Assembly (NCBI GenBank): GCA_039621445.1
Contig: CP154957.1
Location: 3,032,504 to 3,096,503 of the forward strand
Direction of reading: 5' to 3'
Length of the DNA stretch: 64,000 nt
Source: Euglena gracilis
Lineage: Eukaryota; Euglenida; Euglenophyceae; Euglenales
Part shown: positions 10,567 through 21,419 of the stretch, one piece after another
Layout: each line of letters begins with the position of its first letter
Numbering within the stretch: the first letter of the stretch is position 1
Made by a program: the position numbers and the translations under genes
The notes under the pieces: generated by a model
Database searches by the model: none
Seen by the model: only the letters and a program-made list of their open reading frames with translations
Told to the model about the DNA's origin: nothing

Positions 10567-11305
10567 GCAGCATGTGAGGTTATCCCCAATACGATTTGGA
10601 ACGAATGTCCCCACAAAGTAACATTGTTCCACAAAGAGGTCCGCAAGGGGTTTGATTTTATGTATGTGCGCACGTATTTATGTATGCATGTGTGGGTGTG
10701 TGTGGGTACAGTGTCATGAGTTTTAACACTCAGGTGGACGTAATTTTTCCTGACTTGAAAAGAGTTTAGAACTATACCACCCAATCATGAGATTGTTTCT
10801 CCCTCCGGTGGGGCTGACTGGTTGATTTTGGGGCTCCCAACCACCTTGTGGGTGTCGACTGATAGAGTCCATTGTGCAAGGCTCTTGTTGAAAGAAAAGT
10901 CAAAGTCCATGATGTGGGTGGGCCATTCTGGCGGGAGTGGCTGAATTACCGGCTTTTCCCATGGTGTCGGAATCGGCTGACTGGCTTTCGAAAAGCCGCT
11001 TGTTGGTATTTAAAATGCAAAGTGCCCCCCCCCCCAGGGAGGGTCAGTGAGCAATGGTATGCCCCTGACAGTCATACGTACCCTTTGCGTTTTCGCCGAC
11101 CCTCGTCCAGAGTTGCAAGCATGGAGCAGCGTTTTGGGGGAGGGTTAGGGTTACCCCGCGGCTTGGCTGGACCGGCTGGTCTTCCAGCTTGAGGAATAAG
11201 TTCCTGGTCCAAAGTAGTCGGGATTGGAGTGGAAATGCAGCGGGGCCAGCTGGCTGGGCCGAAATTTTTCTCGGCCCAGTGCAAGATTTTTCCGTAACAG
11301 GGGTC
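10567..11305. other. No supported gene; repeat fragments
   Basis: The stretch holds short purine/pyrimidine runs, a T(G)T-rich patch at 10660-10710, a C-run at 11020-11035, and one copy of the gagcaatggtatg box at 11048-11062 seen at several element ends in this window. No GC3-rich exon stands out. Confidence 0.4.
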
Positions 11306-11590
11306 CAGGTTTTTTCAGTGAGGTGCCGACCCCACGGGGGGGGGGGGGTGCTAGGGGCAGGCACCCTACAACACCCCATCCGACCCCCCCCCGGGGGGTC
11401 GGGTTTTGGGGGGTGCCTGCCCATAGCAGGCACCCCCTCCGACCCTGGCACCGAAGGCGCCGGGGACCCGGAAAAGGCCATTTTCAATGAAAATTTTCTG
11501 GGTCCCCCCCAGGGGGGAGGGGGTGTGCCTGCCCGGGGCAGGCACCCTATAGCACCCACCCCCCCCCCCGGTCGGTAAGAAAAAAGCCTG
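11306..11590. mobile_element. CAGG...CCTG element with imperfect 8-bp duplication
   Basis: Ends are CAGGTTTTTTCAGTGAGG and GTAAGAAAAAAGCCTG, the second being a rough reverse complement of the first. Flanks are CAGGGGTC and TAGGGTTC (6 of 8 match). The interior has two copies of a hairpin phrase around ggggcaggcaccct that also forms the core of 14376-14480. No coding capacity. Confidence 0.5.
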
Positions 11591-12780
11591 TAGGGTTCCA
11601 AAACGGTCCAAAATAATGTTTTTTAGGTTTCTTTGATGTTTTTGTGGAAAACTGTCAACCCAGCTTGGGCTTTTTTTGCCGATTTTTGGGTACCCGCCGG
11701 TTCCAGCCCAGGAGTTGGCTGAACTGGACCACCAACCCCCAGAGCGGGGGGGGGGGGGGAGGTCCAGCCAACACCTGTTTCCAGCCAGTGGGCCGGACCC
11801 CCCTCCCAATCAAGTGATGTGAGGACATGTCAGCGTATCGAGGTTCAGACAGTTTCCCATGTGGGTCCGGGTCAGGGAAAAGGCACCAGGCCATTATTTA
11901 ATGCATTAACCCCCAGGGGGGGCTGGATTGTAGCCAGTCCAAATTTGACCAGTGTAAATACAAGCGGATCCCAGGGGGGGGGGGGGCATTGCACCCCCCA
12001 AAACTTGCCAAAAATGCCCATTTTTTTGGTTATTTTTGGGATATTTTGCAACAAAATATCCGCCAAAAAAAAACCAGCTAAAAAAAACACACCAAAAACT
12101 TCATATCCACCTCGATGGAAGAGTTTTTTTTAGTCCACCTGTGGTACTCCAGTGAAAATAATCAAGGTGGGCAAAAACAGAGACACAAAAAGCAGGCTTT
12201 TCCTCTGTAGAGACAAGTACATTTCAGGCTGATGCTTAACCACCTGTGGGGGGGGGGGTCTTAGACGCTGTAAAAAAATGACTCGTTAGACTCCCCCAAG
12301 GGGGTCCAGGGGTCCGAAGTCGCTTGTTATTGGTCTTCAAATGTACAGAAATGGAAGTATGTGGCTTTGGTTGACCTTCGCAATTTCTGCAGGACCTCCT
12401 CCGCGCCCTCACCAAACCAGGATTTCCTTTTTTACAGCGCTATGTTGTGACACCCTCACCCCCCAGTTTTTATCCTGGTTTCAGTAATATTCATCAGTAT
12501 CTTCAGAAAAACTTATGTTCGGTATCTTCAGAAATGACAGTAAAAATTTTGATGGGCGCCTGCGAGGCTTTATTTGAAACGATTCTGTTGGTCACCATCC
12601 CCCAGGGTTGGAGTGAGTGACTTTGCCGCTCCATTCTGCTTGAAATTTTTCTTGCACAGAGATTGGCATAATTTCAGACAGGTGCCCAGGAAAACAATGT
12701 GTGTGAGATTAAAGCATCTTAAAATTCCCATATCAAGCTATTTAAAGAAAACTCCAGTTTAAGTTCAAAGAGTCAACACC
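11591..12780. other. Intronic or intergenic, with a possible mini-exon
   Basis: Mostly G/C-run repeat fragments, including a gtccagccaacacc phrase of the CCAGCCAGC family near 11760. At 12393-12420 a GC-rich stretch after an acceptor (caatttctgcag) reads DLLRALTKPG. This resembles DLLVALRKLG in the 9984 exon, but no donor is visible, so I do not call it. Confidence 0.35.
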
Positions 12781-13672
12781 CAAGCTGATTCAAAAAGTCA
12801 TCACTCGTGAAAATTTCGAACAAAAAAATGCTCTCTTCTTTGCTTTGCTGGACCCCTATGTCAGGCAATGGGTTGGCACTGGAGAGGAGGCACCTGGATG
12901 CTCTGTGTACGTCACCACGCCGACTGCCCCCCTGTATCGCATGAGCTCTTTTTCTCGCCGTGTTGTTGACGCCGTGCCAAGCACTCAATGTCAACATGCC
13001 ACTACTGCTCTGTGCAGCACATATGGAGATACACCGCAACCTAGTTTCTGATCAGCTCGGCGGTGGTCTCAGAACTGTGAGGAGGCACAGGCGGTCAAAT
13101 TCATCGTGCCAGCTCTAAGGATGGTTTGCTTCGGTTAGATTCGGCTTGGATTTATGGCTCTGGCCCTTGGTTGGGGGGTTGGGAGTGTGATGGATTTGTT
13201 TTCATAATTTTTGAAGCACAAATGGAAGCAGTTCAAAGTTCATGGTTTGTGTTTAGATTGCAAATTCCATTTATAAATTTTCCTGTTTGTTTCCATTGGT
13301 CACTGTGCATCAAAAGTAATCAACAAATCCATCAAACTCCCCCACCTGTTACTATCACAACCCCCCACCCAAGGGCCAGAGCCACAAATCCAAGCTGAAT
13401 CTAACCAAAGCAAACCATAATCGCATTTTGAGAATTGTAGTGATAAATTTGACCGCCTGTGCCTCCTCACAATTCTGAGACCACCGCCGAGCTGATCAGT
13501 ACCTTGGTTGCGGTGTGCTGCACAGAGCAGTTCTGGCATTTTGAGGAGAACAATGAGTGCTTGGCACAGCGTCGAAGCAGTACAGGGGTGGCATACACGG
13601 AGCATCCAGGTGCCTCCTGAGAAGAGAGCAATTTTTTTTCAGAAGTGATGACTTTTTTTGAACCAGCTTGGG
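12780..13672. repeat. Foldback structure with arms of about 310-400 bp
   Basis: The segment 12780-13182 reads again on the opposite strand at 13359-13672, around a spacer of about 176 bp. Matching landmarks are caagctgattcaaaaagtca with its reverse complement ending at 13671, cacctggatgctc, cagctcggcggtggtctcag, gaggcacaggcggtcaaatt and ggctctggcccttgg. The arms differ by several substitutions and by an insertion of about 50 bp near 12835-12885. This could be a foldback transposon or an inverted duplication. Short frames in each arm show no decisive coding signal. Confidence 0.85.
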
Positions 13673-14375
13673 TGATAACTTTTTGAACTGAGTGTCTGTT
13701 TTTCCCAAATTTCATATGTAATTTTGTCTTGCTTTCGTTCTCGATTCTTTTCTCTGTACATTCAATTGTGTTTTTCAGCTGCAAATGATATCCTGATACC
13801 AAGAAATGCGCACTGCATTCATTTTCTGAACAGAAACAAATCTTCTCCCCTTAAGTTGGCATCAAATATTTGGTCTTTTTGAGTGATTTTTGGGGTTTTT
13901 TCAAGTGAGTAGGAAATGGTGTGCTTCGAAATTGAACAACCAAAAAAGGCCTATGCTTACCCAGTGTGATTGTCCTTTTCATCTTCCTGCTGACATGGCA
14001 CACATTTGTGGCTCGAGAATCATTGAAATTTGATGCCAAAGACGAGAATGAAATTGATTTGTGATAATTGTTTGTGTAAAGTTCCTCTGCACAAAGATTC
14101 TCACACCTCATCCTCAAACTCCTCAAATACACCCAGCAGCTTCAAGAATGTCCTGCTTCGGGCAGTATGAGGCAGACGATGAATCTTCCACCGTGACAAT
14201 CAACAATTACACCAAGCCTCCACCGGTGTGAGTTGCCAGCTAGATGCTTTCCCTACCAAGCTATTTGAATGCTTTCTGTCCTGACGCAGAATCAAGGTGA
14301 GTGAAGCAAGTTTTTTTTGTCTTATATCGGCATAAAGTGGGCCCAAGAACTTGGCGAAAATGGGGAGAACAAGGT
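13673..14375. other. AT-rich sequence, no supported gene
   Basis: Composition is lower in G/C runs than the surroundings. Short frames exist on the minus strand (13851-14132), but start and splice context are unconvincing. Confidence 0.4.
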
Positions 14376-14480
14376 CAGGCTTGTGCTTAGTCGGGTGCCT
14401 ACCCCACGGGGGGGAAAGGTGCTAGGGGCAGGCACCCTATAGCACCCACCCCCCTCCCCGCCCCGGTAAGCACAATCCTG
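14376..14480. mobile_element. 105-bp CAGG...CCTG element with perfect 8-bp target-site duplication
   Basis: The left end CAGGCTTGTGCTTA and right end TAAGCACAATCCTG are inverted repeats (12 of 14). AACAAGGT sits immediately outside on both sides (14368-14375 and 14481-14488). The core is a hairpin (ggtgcctaccccac against gtgctaggggcaggcacc) shared with 11306-11590 and, more loosely, with 33375-33425. Eight-bp duplications with CAGG-type ends fit hAT-like non-autonomous elements. Confidence 0.85.
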
Positions 14481-14591
14481 AACAAGGTGTGAAAGATTCA
14501 TTTGTTGCTCAATTTCAATTTTCCGGGATGCTGATTTGGGTCTCCCCCCAAAACTCCTTTGTTGCTGTATAGTTTCAACCTCAGATGCAGT

Positions 14592-15119
14592 TCAGCCTGG
14601 AAAAAGGTTAGTCAGTCCACATTTCCAGCCTCTGTCATTGGAATTTTCTTTTTGTCGGATGCATGACATATAACTTGTTAACCAGAAATCTGCCTGTAGG
14701 CAGTTGATGCAACGGACAGGTATGTCTTTATCATAGTCATTTCCCGTCCAGCGGAAGTTATCTATTTTGGACCATGCCAATAGGCATTTTCCACAAACCA
14801 ATGCTGTGCAATTGCGCACATATGCATCATGGTGGAAGCTTATGCTGCCTTTGGCAGTCAGTTTTTGTTTGCTGGTGGACGGTGAATTTTCGTCATACCT
14901 TCCTCCCAGGAAACTGTCCTCCCCATAAGAATGTCCTGTCATATGAAAGACCTGCCTCTTACCTTTGTACCCGCTGTCTCCTGAGAAACTTTTCAAAATT
15001 TTCGAATTTTTTGGGTGAAAAACGGCAATTTCAAAGGTTAAAAAAATCCCAACATTTTTTTCAGGATTCTGATGACAAATTTGTGGGGAAAAAAATGCTT
15101 TTCCCATCTTTTTTTTCAC
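14592..15119 (-). CDS. Possible minus-strand ORF with paired Cys motifs, unknown
   Basis: A 175-codon frame has moderate base composition and no repeat origin that I can see. The C-terminal half carries CGKC and CINC pairs about 30 residues apart (VCGKCLLAW, then VRCINCLQADFW), a spacing seen in zinc-binding folds. The N-terminal part is Lys/Phe rich and reads over T-runs, so the true start may be internal. It could be an exon, a transposon-derived fragment, or chance. No family is assigned. Confidence 0.3.
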   Translation of the reverse strand: MKKKMGKAFFSPQICHQNPEKNVGIFLTFEIAVFHPKNSKILKSFSGDSGYKGKRQVFHMTGHSYGEDSFLGGRYDENSPSTSKQKLTAKGSISFHHDAYVRNCTALVCGKCLLAWSKIDNFRWTGNDYDKDIPVRCINCLQADFWLTSYMSCIRQKENSNDRGWKCGLTNLFPG

Positions 15120-15449
15120 CGGGGGTCGAAAATGTCAACTTTTGTCCTCTGGCCCGGACCTGCCCGGGAAATTGTCCTCCACCCTCTGTACCTGCTGACC
15201 TGTTCTTGCAGGGACCTGTCTCCCACCTCTGTACTCGCTGACTGCCTGGAGACAGTTTCCAGGGGGGACTCCATCGAAACAACCCATTCAACATTTATCA
15301 ATTTCCAGCCTCTGGAGCAAGTCCGATAACCTATAAGTCAGGTGGGTGACCGGACGGCTCAAAACTGACCCCGGTGGGTCCCCCAGAAGTCACGGATGAT
15401 GGCAGATGATGGTGGCCGACCCCCCCCCGCTCCCATCTTGGTGGGTGGG
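15120..15449. other. No supported gene
   Basis: A repeated phrase (gacctgtctcccacctctgtac against gacctgcctcttacctttgtac at 14950) shows local duplication. Nothing else is recognised. Confidence 0.35.
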
Positions 15450-15948
15450 CAGGGGTTTTCTTAAGCCGGAGGGTCCCCCGGGGGGGGGGGGGGGGTCCAG
15501 GTCCAGCCAGCCAGCAGCTCAAATCCAGCCAGCAGCCCAAATTCTGGCTGGGAGCCCCCCCCGGGGTGAAATAAAGTCAGGTCCGGCCCGGCCGGAGGCC
15601 GGGCCAGCCGGCCGAAGGCCGGGCTTGCTGGCCGCAGGCCGGCCAGCAAACTGGGCTGCCCAGCTCACCTATGCATGCATTTTTTTCCCCTCATCACAGC
15701 TTCCCAGTCACAGCCCCCCAGCCTTGACCAAGCTCCGTCCATCAAACTGCCGAAATGGCAAAAATGTTTTTAGAAAATTTTGTTTTTCATCGACCCAGCC
15801 CGGCCCAGCCCCCTCCAGCCCCAGACCCCCCCTCCCCCCCCTATACCCCCAGGGGGGGGGGGTCCAGCCAGCAGCTCATTTCCGGCCAGCAGCCTGTTTG
15901 CGAGCCAGAGGCTGGACCCCCCCCCCGGGGTCCTTAAGAAAACCCCTG
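15450..15948. mobile_element. 499-bp CAGGGG...CCCCTG element with 8-bp target-site duplication
   Basis: The left end is CAGGGGTTTTCTTAAGCCGG and the right end is CCTTAAGAAAACCCCTG, a near-perfect inverted repeat. TGGGTGGG flanks both sides (15442-15449 and 15949-15956). The interior has long C and G runs, the ccagccagcagc phrase twice, and a GGCCGG-rich patch at 15585-15650. No coding capacity. The flank is itself repetitive, so this duplication is weaker evidence than those at 14376 and 18452. Confidence 0.75.
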
Positions 15949-15956
15949 TGGGTGGG

Positions 15957-17209
15957 AGGGGGGGTCCCCTCACACACCCTTTCCCACATTTCTGGGGGCG
16001 TTGATGTTTAGGTTGCCCTGGGAGGTTGACCACTCCGCTCAGGGGATGGGCAGGGGGGGGGGGACGTAAACGCATTTTTTTGTGTTTTTTTTGTGTTTTT
16101 GGCGAAATCTGCAGTTTTTTTGTGTTCTTTTCCCCGGCGATTTCCCAATTTTTAGCTGGAAAAATTCATGTCTTGAAAAAAATCACACGTTTCGGGCTGG
16201 TTTTTTTTTCACCCGAGACGAAACTTTTAGTCAAATTTCCATTATTTTTTTCACTTTTTGGCCAACAGATTGCATAATTTTGAAACATGATGATCCCAAA
16301 ATACATTTAAATATATTTGCATGAAGAAAGATTTTCCCTGGTACAGGTGAAAATTTTGGAAGTCTCTATTATCCAGCTATCCAGCAGAAAAGTGTACATC
16401 CCAGGGGAGCTTCTGAAGGAATCAACATGCAATTTGCGTTTGTGTGTGTGTGTGTTTGATGTGTTTATTTGTGGGTTTTTTGTGTTTTCCACGGTCTATG
16501 TGTGTGTTCTCCTCCCTGGATGGGTTGGGGCGGGGGCCGGCAAATTGGCTCCGACATGGAAAACATTGGGTGGCTTCCTGGAAAAAAACATCCGGCTCCA
16601 TAAAAATACATGACGTTGAAAATAACCCACAAAGATTCAGTGATTTCTTAAAATGGTCCAGAAATATTTCGGTGGTTTTTGACCGCCAAATTTTGTTCAG
16701 GCCAATTTTATCCATTCCCAATCCCGCCCTTCCCTAGACCCAGCCAGGGGGCAAAGTGGTAAGGAGGGGATGCAGACGACCCCCCCAGGACATTGGGTGG
16801 GGGGCCCGGACCCCCTCACCCCCTTGCTTGGCAGGTTCCAAAAATAGCAACATTTTTTTCTTCCTTCTTCGCAGCGCCGGAAAATGAGCAGAAAAAATGC
16901 CATTTTTGAGCATATTTCACTTTTTTTTTGATGTTTTGGTGTTGTCCCAAAAGAAGGAGTCCAAGAAAAACCAAAAAAATGAGCATTTTGGCTTCATTAT
17001 CCACGAAAAATCAGTGATTTTCAACAAAAAAAATCAGTGATTTTCAACAAAAAAACAGCGATTTTCAACAAAAAACCAGTGATTTTCAACAATTTTGGCC
17101 TGGTATCTGGCCCTTTGCCGGGCCATCAAACCGAAAGTTTCCCCGGCCCCCTTCAGTTTCGAGGCAGGAGGGGGGGGCCGACCCATCCCTCCCATACATC
17201 CCTGCCCAG
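15957..17209. other. No supported exon; repeat-rich
   Basis: This holds T-rich text (16075-16260), a GT tract (16439-16461) and four tandem copies of an 18-19 nt phrase (gtgattttcaacaaaaaa) at about 17012-17090. Frames here are short and lack the C-ending codon signature of the nearby exons. Confidence 0.45.
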
Positions 17210-17284
17210 AATTGTGCCACTCCACGGCAGGACGTCGCCAGTGCCCTGCTCGACCTCGCCAAGCTCAACCGCCCCCTCTTAACC
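17210..17284 (+). CDS. Exon, unknown product (RQDV motif, first copy)
   Basis: After an acceptor (cctgcccag) the frame reads PRQDVASALLDLAKLNRPLL with strongly C-ending codons (gtc gcc, ctg ctc gac ctc gcc aag ctc aac). The exon end is unclear because a CAGGG-starting repeat begins at about 17283. A related exon at 17618 repeats ARQDV, which suggests tandem protein repeats or two halves of one domain. The family is not recognised. Confidence 0.5.
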
Positions 17285-17370
17285 AGGGTTTTTTTTATTT
17301 GAGACCCCGGGGTGGTGGTGGGTGGGTGGCTCCCCAGGGGGGTGGGGGGGTGCTTTGTGGGTCTCCCTGC

Positions 17371-17585
17371 AGAGGTAGGGATTTGGCTTTTTTGGCTGTT
17401 TTTCACGAAGCGCCAAAAATAATTTTGACCCCAAAATTGACCCCCCAAAAGTGGGTCTCCGGGCCCCCCCCCCCGGGGGGTTTGGCAGAGGTAGGGATTT
17501 CGCTTTTTTTAGCTGTTTTTCACGAAGCGCCAAAAATAATTTTGACCCCAAAATTGACCCCCCAAAAGTGGGTCTCCGGACCCCC
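17371..17585. repeat. Tandem duplication of about 116 bp
   Basis: Two copies start agaggtagggatt (17371 and 17487) and run through cacgaagcgccaaaaat, ttgaccccaaaattgacc and aaagtgggtctccgg with very few differences. The same text, diverged, occurs at 48048-48112. The unit is therefore a dispersed element that duplicated locally inside this intron. Confidence 0.85.
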
Positions 17586-17617
17586 CTGGGTGGGTGAGGG
17601 GACCCCCTCCCCCCCAG

Positions 17618-17781
17618 CCTCAAACAACCCCCTTCTTCTCACGGCCCTCGTGCTGTTCAACGCCGGCTTCGACCCGGCCCGGCAGGACGTCCGCTCGCAA
17701 TTTCCCACCGAGGCTGTTGCTGGTGCCAGGGAAGGGTTTCTGGACATGAATCCTGCGCCGGGAACGGAGATAATAGCCTAA
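17618..17781 (+). CDS. Probable terminal exon, unknown product (RQDV motif, second copy)
   Basis: After a C-rich acceptor (cccccccag) the frame reads PLLLTALVLFNAGFDPARQD, then VRSQFPTEAVAGAREG, and ends EIIA at a TAA (17779-17781). C-ending codons are dense at first and fade after about 25 codons, so an unrecognised donor could end the exon earlier. PLL-T-A-L text echoes the end of the 17210 exon. No family is assigned. Confidence 0.5.
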
Positions 17782-18165
17782 AATGCGTATGTGCATATAC
17801 ATGGATGTGTGTATATGTATATATTTATATGTATGTATATTTATGTCTGTCTCAAATGAGCAAATGGGTGGGTGACCAACCATGGGTCTTTTTTTGAACA
17901 ATTTTTTTGACGCTTTCGGTGTTAAACGATTTTTCTTTGTGTGGTTCCATGTGTGGAGGCACTGCCCCCCACCAGGCATTTCCACACGGCCTGCTGGAGT
18001 CGAATGGGGTTGAAATTTTTTCCAAAAATGGTAAAAGAAACCCATTATTTGATGTTTCTGCATTGGGTTGCGGTTTTTTTAAAATATTGTTCCCGCAAGG
18101 TGGTGTTAAACCTGGATGTTGGTTTTTTGTTAAAAATGTGTTTCCCTAAAAGAGATTTGGTCATA
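17782..18165. other. No supported gene
   Basis: A TATA/TGTA-rich patch (17785-17850) is followed by ordinary AT-rich sequence without exon signature. Confidence 0.4.
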
Positions 18166-18168
18166 TTG

Positions 18169-18192
18169 CCAACCCTAACCCTAACCCTAAAC
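18169..18192. repeat. Interstitial telomere-type repeat
   Basis: Three to four CCCTAA units in a row (ccaaccctaaccctaaccctaaaccc). Isolated AGGGTT pairs also occur at 141-152, 345-356, 38212-38223 and 52399-52412. They suggest a TTAGGG-type telomere, and insertion or repair at internal sites. Confidence 0.8.
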
Positions 18193-18451
18193 CCCTGCGG
18201 AAGGGCCCAGTGGTGAGTGCTTGTGGTGCATTTCCTGCTCCAACTGGGGGGAAGTTCATTTTGCCCAGTTTCCTCAGGTCTCAAGCAACGGTCTATTCCT
18301 GCCGCTGCGGCAACCAGGTTTCTTTCGGTCCTCCCTTTGTTTGAAGGAGAGGTGGCAATTTCCATGTTGTTGACAGCTTTGGGATGCAACCTGGTGTTTT
18401 TAACTTCTTCCCCGGGAAGTGCTGGAAGCGCTGAAATCTTCTGTTGCCTGT

Positions 18452-18856
18452 CAAGGTTTTCTTAAGCCGGAGGGGACCCTCCCCCGCCCGGGGGTGGGTC
18501 CAGCCAGCCAGCACCTTTTTTTCCAGCCAGCCGGGCTGCGGACCCCCCCGGGGGGTAGTCCACTGTGTTTAAGTTCGGGCCAGCAGATATTCGGTGCAAA
18601 GCGACAAAAATTTTGGAAATCAGGGGTCAAAGATGGTTAAAAATGGCAGTTTTGGGTGGTTTTCGACGTTTCACCTCCAAATTTTGGCTGAAAAAAATGC
18701 CAACCCTGCTGGATTTAGGCTTTTTCGGGAATGCTTTGGGATACCCGGCCGGGTCCCGCTCCCAACCGGCCGCCCCCTGGGGGGGGGGGGTTCCAGCCAG
18801 CACCTTTTTCCAGCCAGCCCTCGGGACCTCCCCCTCGGGTCCTCAAGAAAACCCTG
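18452..18856. mobile_element. 405-bp CARGG...CCCTG element with perfect 8-bp target-site duplication
   Basis: Ends are CAAGGTTTTCTTAAGCCGGA and CCTCAAGAAAACCCTG. TTGCCTGT flanks both sides exactly (18444-18451 and 18857-18864). The interior contains the CCAGCCAGC(A)CC phrase twice and CCCCCCGGGGGG cores. It belongs to the same family as 15450-15948 (shared 16-bp ends). There is no protein, so it is non-autonomous. Confidence 0.9.
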
Positions 18857-19332
18857 TTGCCTGTGTGTGGACAGGGGGTGGGGGTAAATATGAGGATATA
18901 TTTTGTTCGTGTTTCGCATATTTCACTGGACCCCACAGGTGTTTGCCTCCCCCCATGTTTAATGAACTCCCTTTCCCAATGAACAGGGGGTGTCCGGACT
19001 GTCTAGCAATACAAATGCCCATACCACCCATGCCCCATGAACGTCCCCCGTCTGGACCGTTCAGATTGCCATTTTAGTGTTTATCGAGCTTGGGTCAGAA
19101 AACCTCTGTACAGCACACCCCAGGAGGCCGAGAGGACGCTGGGGCCAAAAAATGGCAATCTCCATGGGAAATGCACTTTGGGTCAGGCCCAGCAACCCCT
19201 GTTCCGGACAGCCCCCCACCCCCCGGGGGTGACCGTTATGGTGTCAAAACCCCGTTCCTCTGGGTTGTTGAAAGAAAGGTCCTGGTGCTGACAATGGACT
19301 GCGCATAAAGCGACCTGCGAGGAACGGCTGCC

Positions 19333-19494
19333 ATGCCCGTGGCCGATTTCCCCGGAGTTGTGCAGGCTGCCATGGCAGAGGAAGCCGCCCAGCCCATTGC
19401 TCCACACGTCCACATTTTGGGCCAGGCGAGGTTGCTCTTTTTGTCAGTGTTCTATTCTGCATTCTCGTATGACCTCTGGTGCATTATTTCACAG
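19333..19494 (+). CDS. Possible first exon, unknown product with hydrophobic segment
   Basis: An ATG opens a 54-codon frame reading MPVADFPGVVQAAMAEEAAQ, followed by a hydrophobic stretch LLFLSVFYSAF. The frame is open up to a consensus donor (cag then gtcagt) in phase 0. There is no recognised domain. The hydrophobic run might be a membrane segment. The opposite strand is also open here, so the call is tentative. Confidence 0.35.
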
Positions 19495-20081
19495 GTCAGT
19501 GGGCCAAAAATACCTGTTATTTGGGCGGTCTACTTCCCACTTAAGCTTCTTGAGGGTTCTTTTGCGCAATCGCGCCAATTCTGAAAAACAAATCTGTGCT
19601 CCATTCTGCGTTCCGAAAACGAGATTCGCCCCCCGTTTTGTGTTTTCCGCTGGGCACTGCAGCTTGTTTTTATCCGCCTTTTTTCCAGATTTTTTCGGCC
19701 AGTGGCACCTTTTCGGCGATCGGCAGAGACGATGCTTCGCAGCCCGAGGATGACGTTAAACACGCGAAAAATAGGAAATGGGGCTGAGGGGCAGTTCCTG
19801 TGACCAGTTTTTTTCTTGGTGCTGGCAGCCTCCCAGTGTGCCCAACACCTCGTGGAAAAATGGCCCCCCGTGTTCATTTTTTCAACCAGCGAAAACCCCT
19901 TGAAAGAGGTTTTAAAATAAGCCTCTTTTTGCCTTTTCTTGCACGGACTCTTGGACTAGGAGGTGTGGACCAGTGAAGAAAATACATGGTGCACTGGTTT
20001 GGGAGGTTGAGACGTCCGACAGGTGGAGAGACAGTTAATGGTATTCCTTCCGACCGAGTGGTGAAGGTGTATGTGTGTGTG

Positions 20082-20088
<7 letters not shown>
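19495..20088. other. No supported gene
   Basis: Ordinary sequence with overlapping short frames on both strands and no clear splice-bounded exon. Confidence 0.35.

Positions 20089-20154
<66 letters not shown>
20089..20154. repeat. TA microsatellite
   Basis: About 30 TA units preceded by a short GT run. Confidence 0.95.
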
Positions 20155-20157
<3 letters not shown>

Positions 20158-20235
20158 TGAATATAAACTCGGTATATGAAACTCGGTACGCCAACTCCTT
20201 CGCGTCAATATTGGCTGTGCGGGAAGCAACCCTAT

Positions 20236-20460
20236 GGTAGTGGGTGGGGGGGGGTCGACCACCCCTCCCCACCCCCAACCTGGTGGTAGGAGGGAACCCC
20301 CTCCACCAGGCCTTCCCGTGTTTCAGGAGGTGCCAATTTTTAGGTCGATATTTTCCTTCGGCACCGAATGAATTTTCTTTGAGCGGGTGCCATGGTGGGT
20401 GGGTGGGGTCGACCCACCCTGGCAGGTGGGGGGTCCACCCCCCCCACCAGGCCTACTTGT
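20236..20460. repeat. Dispersed G/C-run repeat family, copy 2
   Basis: Shares gtcgaccaccc, ccaccaggccttccc, aggtgccaattttt, gggtggggtcgaccc and caggcctacttg blocks with 10283-10566. Its two halves are roughly inverted relative to each other around a ttcggcaccgaat core. Confidence 0.55.
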
Positions 20461-20715
20461 GCGGCCCTGCACAAGTGCCACAGTCAATTTATCCTCACTG
20501 GGACCATTTCCTGGCGTGATTTTTTGCTTATCCGAAATGGATGCATGATAGGGTGTCATCGGCCATGATCCCCTGAAGTATATTTCCAACCCTCTTACGT
20601 ATCTTTCCATCATCCATTAGCCATTGGACAGGAATGTGATTTCAATGTCTCACAGCCTGACAGAAAACCGACCTTCGCAACCCCTTCGCCGATCACCTCA
20701 TTTCCATGCCTTGAA

Positions 20716-21099
20716 ATGCTGCACAAAAGAGCACTTGTTCCAGTGGGTGGAATCAGACCCAGGTACATCACCCTTATGATTGAGGATTTCAGCCATTTTC
20801 CATTGTTGAAGAATGCCTCCATTCAACCCCCTTTCCAGAGTGAGTTTCGGGTGTTCACGGAGCCCTGCATTCGGTTGTTTTTCTGGCCAGGGTGGTATGC
20901 TTTTGATTTGCTCCACAAATTAATACCTACTGGACGAAAGGGCTATAAAATTCCTGGTTCTCCTGAACCCGCCATTGCGTTCCCAAAAAGCAGCCATTCT
21001 GGCGGCAATCATCGCCGCGTGGGTGCTCTTCGGAGTTGTGAACTTGTCGATCAGCTCCCAGGTGGTGGAATGTGTAAGACCACAAAGTCCGTGGAGTGA
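20716..21099 (+). CDS. Uncertain ORF, unknown
   Basis: A 127-codon frame starting at an ATG, with ordinary amino-acid composition (for example WPGWYAFDLLHKLIPTGRKG). Codon usage lacks the C-ending bias of the better exons, and no splice context supports it. It may be chance. Confidence 0.2.
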   Translation: MLHKRALVPVGGIRPRYITLMIEDFSHFPLLKNASIQPPFQSEFRVFTEPCIRLFFWPGWYAFDLLHKLIPTGRKGYKIPGSPEPAIAFPKSSHSGGNHRRVGALRSCELVDQLPGGGMCKTTKSVE

Positions 21100-21419
21100 C
21101 AGGCTGTATTTTCGAAACTGTTCCATGCTGTTCCCGCGATTTGAATTGGAACCTTCGAATTCGCTTCACTCTCGATGTCCTTTTTTTCGAGTTTTGAGAC
21201 ACGGTATTTCATCCAAATACGGGACCCGAAAGCAACCCCCAAACAGGCCAGAATTCCGGAATGGGTCCTTGATTCCGCGCAAGTCCACTTTCATGCGCTA
21301 AGTACGAAGTAAACCACCTGAGTTGCACTCGCCTAAGGCGCTTTCGGCGCCGAAGGCACCGGAAGCCCAGAAAAGCCTGTGTTCACTGGCAGTGGGCTGT
21401 GCCCGCGCCTCGGCTCCAG

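Noticed and set aside
18169-18192. A chromosome end
   Set aside because: Only three to four telomere-type units with unique sequence on both sides; interstitial.
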